Part shown: positions 60,626-64,000 of the stretch, piece by piece
Layout: every line of letters starts with the position of its first letter
Numbering within the stretch: the first letter of the stretch is position 1
DNA from: Druceiella hillmani
Lineage: Eukaryota > Arthropoda > Insecta > Lepidoptera > Hepialidae
Length of the DNA: 64,000 bases
Assembly: GCA_039881145.1 (NCBI GenBank)
Contig: JAYKKI010000052.1
Location: 13,395,001-13,459,000, forward strand
Direction: 5' to 3'
The notes under the pieces: model-generated
Databases searched by the model: none
The model's input: only the letters and a program-made list of their open reading frames with translations
Told to the model about the DNA's origin: nothing
Program-made: the position numbers and the translations under genes

Positions 60626-60792
60626 TATATATATATATATATATATGAGTGTGTGTGTGTGTGTTTGTGTGTGTGTGTGAATGTATATGTACGTGTGCGT
60701 GTGGGTGCGGGTGCGCGTGCGCGTGCCCGTGCGCGTAAGGGTGCGAGTGCGCGTGCGCGTGCGTGTGCGTGTCTGTGTGTGGGTGTATGTGT
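60558..60792. repeat. TA to TG to CG graded microsatellite
   Basis: About 80 bp of interrupted TA, then TG repeats, then 80 bp of GTGCGTGCGCGTGCGCG variants, then GTGTGTGTG. ORFs of alternating residues on both strands are artefacts. Confidence 0.95.
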
Positions 60793-61068
60793 GTAAACTT
60801 TCAAACTGACTTTGGATTTGAAACCTGGGAATCATGATCAACGAACATTTAGCGAAACCACCTAATACTCACAGACCTAATTAGAGATATGTTAATGCAA
60901 AGATCAATGATTTAAAATGCATGATTATTGAATTCGTAACCTGTATCACAGAAATAACTATTGTCGATGCGAATACAATATCACGTAAGGTTTATTGAAA
61001 AACATGATTATGACTTTTTCTTAAAGTTTTACCGCAAAAATATTCCAATTCTTTCCGTTTTAGTTTCT
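60793..61068. other. No feature recognised
   Basis: Short unique spacer before the 65-bp array. Confidence 0.4.
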
Positions 61069-61790
61069 GTAGTGAAATGTAGTGAAATGCAACATCTTTT
61101 GTATAAATATATATTTATACTGAATTTATATCCAATAGCTACGTTGTAAAATGGAACATCTTCTTGTATAAATATATATTTATATTGAATTTATTTCTTA
61201 AAGCAACATTGTGAAATGCAACATCTTCTTATATAAATATATATTTATACTGAATTTATATCCATAAGCACCGTTGAGAAATGCAACATTTTCTTGTATA
61301 AATATATATTTATACTGAATTTATATCCAAAAGCACTGTTGTGAAATGCAACATTTTCTTGTATAAATATATATTTATATTGAATTTATATCCAATAGCT
61401 ACGTTGTAAATTGGAACATCTTCTTGTATAAATATATATTTATACTGAATTTATTTCTTAAAGCAACATTGTGAAATGCAACATCTTCTTGTATAAATAT
61501 ATATTTATACTGAATTTATATCCAATAGCAACGTTATAAAATGGAACATCTTCTTGTATAAATATATTTTTATACTGAATTTATATCCAAAAGCACTGTT
61601 TTGAAATGCACCATTTTCTTTTATAAATATATATTTATGCCGAATTTATATCCAATAGCAACGTTGTGAAATGGAACATCTTCTTGTATAAATATATATT
61701 TATACTGAATTTATATCCAATAGCAACGTTGTGAAATGCAAGATCTTGTATAAATATATATTTATACTGGCTTATACTGAATTTATAATA
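61069..61790. repeat. 65-bp tandem satellite, 11 units
   Basis: The unit combines GAAATGCAACATCTTCTTGT, ATAAATATATATTTATACTG, AATTTATATCCAATAGCAAC and GTTGT. Variants GGAACATC and TTTCTTAAAGCAAC alternate, suggesting a higher-order pattern. The core ATAAATATATATTTAT is palindromic. Confidence 0.95.
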
Positions 61791-62339
61791 AACAAAGTTA
61801 AGTGTAAAAACCTTGTAATACTATTTCAAATTGGTAACAAATTGAACAAAAGATATTTCTAATACAAAGCATGTTACGGGAGAAATTAGACCACAAATTC
61901 GGTTAATACTTATTTATTTATATGCTATTGAGCTGAATCATTTTTAGATACATTCTGTATATGAACAATTGTTCCATGAAATATTACGAACATTAGTTTG
62001 AACGTTGAGACCTAATAGACGTCTTATCAGATGCGCAATAAAGACGCTAATTTCTTCATTATTTTCTGTATGAACAAGACGATGACTGTTTTGTTTTTCT
62101 AAAATAAACTGTTCTTCGATTACTCAATAAAATATTTAAATAATTTATTGACATCACTCGTTTACTGCTTTCCTACTCTCTTCTAACCCGACTTTGAATC
62201 TTTTTAAGATTTATCGGATACTTCCGCGATTTAGAATAAAATGAACTGAAAAAACAGCACCGCACGATAAATGGATTCTTGGTTTGGTGTTATTATGATT
62301 TGGCATCAAGAAAATGGCCCAAAAATTACCATTTAGCAT
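61791..62339. other. No gene recognised
   Basis: AT-rich; nothing supported. Confidence 0.4.
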
Positions 62340-62520
62340 GAAAATACTTTACAATTAATTATTTTCATGGTTTTACGCAAATAAATTCTCAAAAAAATAA
62401 TAATTGTATCAAGAGCGTATTAAGTGCCAGACAGAACCACCGAGCTTACAGCATCGGTGAAACAAACTCACTAAAAACAATCACCAAAATAGTGCAAAAA
62501 ATTGAAAAACCAAGTGAGAT
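62340..62520 (+). pseudogene. Possible transposase N-terminal helix-turn-helix remnant
   Basis: A plus frame open from a TGA at 62338 to a TGA at 62520 (60 codons) ends RQNHRAYSIGETNSLKTITK, IVQKIEKPSEI. The (P)S..TI.KIV.K.E.(TGS) pattern resembles the HTH segment of insect DDE transposases (consensus RPS..TI.KIV.KFE.TGSV). Short and unsupported by any downstream catalytic domain. Confidence 0.22.
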
Positions 62521-64000
62521 ATGAAAACTCGTTGTGACAGACCTATGCAAAATTCTCGAAAGATTTCAAATCGCTTATTTTTTTATTGCTTACTAATTTG
62601 TTGGATTCTATATATTATATATATTCTACATCAATTTTCGAAATTATGCAAGAAAAAATCTCTGCAAGAAAATGCGTTTAACAAAGAAAATCGACTGTTG
62701 TTCATTTATATTTATTAATGGTTTTATTTCGCCGTGTATTTCAAGTTATTTTATTTCTTAGAAAAAAGTTTATAAAAAAAAAACTTTTCTATTGTAACAT
62801 TTCTCAGTGATTGTATACAAATGTATAAAAAAACTGTAAAACCACATTAGTGTATTGTTTTTATTTTATACAGCTAGCCACACAGGGTACACACATGAGC
62901 TCTTTTTCAATGAAATTTATTTTATAGTTTTTGATTACTTTTTTCGCCATAAATATATAGCATCGAACTCAAAAAATTAATTGAGGTTTATGATGTTATG
63001 ATGTATAAAACACGATAAATGCAATGAAAGAAAAAGCAATAAAAGAAAAAGCGATTAATAAATATGGCGTTTTACTGAAACCATGCGTAGCTTCTACACG
63101 ATTTTAATAAAACGCGAATTTAGTATAAAGCTTTCGTTTCTTATAAATAAAAAAAAATATGCCATTTTGATAAATAAAAATTTATGCGTAAAAATATATA
63201 TTCTATTTTAATCAAATTTTCACGCCCTGAGCCATAAAACCGAAGAAGGAGAATAATAAATAGGATTTTAGAATTTAAACTTACCTGTAACTGTATTTAG
63301 ATGTTTTTATAAAATCAGATTTTATTGTAAAAAAAAAATTAATTTAGTAGATGCGCTGATGAAATTGGGCTCCAAATGCTTTTTAACAATCTATTTAAAT
63401 TTAGTTACCTATTATGTTTACTATAGTGTACATCAGACATCGATAAAATTAATTAGTTGGTAGATAAGTTAGGTATATGGCAAAAACTACTTTTGAATGA
63501 GTTTTTCATTACGAAATTTTCATTAACTTTTAGCCATTGTTTTACTCAACACTCTCAAACATTTTCTCTACATAAGCGCATTTTCATCGCTTAAGGTAAC
63601 ATGCAGTTTAATGGAATGGTTTCCACTTGAACGGGAAACTAGTTGCTGTTACTCTTATTTTTATTTTGTGAACAACAGGCCACGCTTGCTCTTTGTGTAA
63701 AAGGTTGTTGTGTTTTTTGTGCAATCTCCTGCTACAAAGGCTGGCTTTAAAACACTTTCTTCGCTAAAACTAGAAAGTAGAGTGACCTCACGTTACTTCC
63801 ACGAATAACTATAGCTAATCAGCTATTTGGTAATAAAATATTTTATAGCTCTAAATACTGATTGCGCTAAATGTATTGATAGACTATAAGTATAGAAAAC
63901 GCTAGGTTGCTATGCCAGCATCATCACTCACACTAAAACATATGTATTTGTCTCCCTCATACTCAGAGTGGTTTGTGTTATTTCTATCCCTTACAAACGA
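62521..64000. other. No gene recognised at the right end
   Basis: AT-rich to about 63550, then a more balanced stretch (63600-63830) that includes GGCCACGCTTGCTCTTTGTG and could be repeat-derived. No gene supported. Confidence 0.4.

Noticed and set aside
60466..60841. ORFs rich in His-Thr or Arg-Ala repeats
   Set aside because: Translation of TG/CG microsatellite sequence in several frames.

Overview
This window is eukaryotic nuclear DNA, very AT-rich, with no sign of bacterial gene organisation. It holds no dense run of genes, no rRNA and no tRNA that I could find. The transposon families (Jockey-type and other non-LTR retrotransposons, an hAT element with an nTCTAGAn target site, short RTE-like retroposons with ATG-repeat tails, and a dispersed repeat with the GGTTCCGTACCTCAAAAGGAAA signature) point to an arthropod, most likely an insect. 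I cannot fix the order from sequence alone.

Most of the window is intergenic or intronic. Left third (1-19 kb): a 250-bp-spaced repeat, a broken non-LTR element on the minus strand (2.6-3.9 kb) interrupted by a GC-rich hairpin segment, a short RTE-like retroposon (7.8-8.3 kb), a diverged satellite (10.7-11.6 kb), a candidate minus-strand TATA promoter (13.35 kb), and 34-bp and 136-bp tandem arrays. Middle (19-43 kb): dispersed repeats, 85-bp and 92-bp satellites, a nearly complete but 5'-truncated Jockey element (29.96-31.90 kb) whose long reverse-transcriptase ORF is the only strong coding sequence, a diverged 225-bp satellite (35.3-37.3 kb), and a candidate minus-strand host exon (33517-33666) with good splice sites. 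Right third (43-64 kb): a second, internally deleted Jockey copy with clean target-site duplications (46.7-47.0 kb), a 1.2-kb hAT element (48991-50206), a non-LTR relic whose reverse-transcriptase domain is deleted (53.9-54.4 kb), long TA/TG microsatellites and a 65-bp satellite (61.1-61.8 kb).

The most interesting signal is a family of four short foldback elements (about 16.7, 19.5, 25.4 and 32.8 kb). Three have 11-12 bp target-site duplications. Their arms are inverted copies of one module, and that module contains a compact hammerhead-ribozyme-like core: CUGAAGA, a stem II, GAAA, a very short stem III and a GUC cleavage triplet, closed by a CCAC/GUGG stem I. This resembles the pseudo-LTRs of Penelope-like retroelements, which are known to carry hammerhead motifs. 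Because the copies are head-to-head, complete or partial motifs lie on both strands.

Functionally the window is a graveyard of retroelements plus satellites. Any host gene is represented only by isolated candidate exons and promoters, all on the minus strand except two weak plus-strand candidates (near 8.9 and 19.1 kb).
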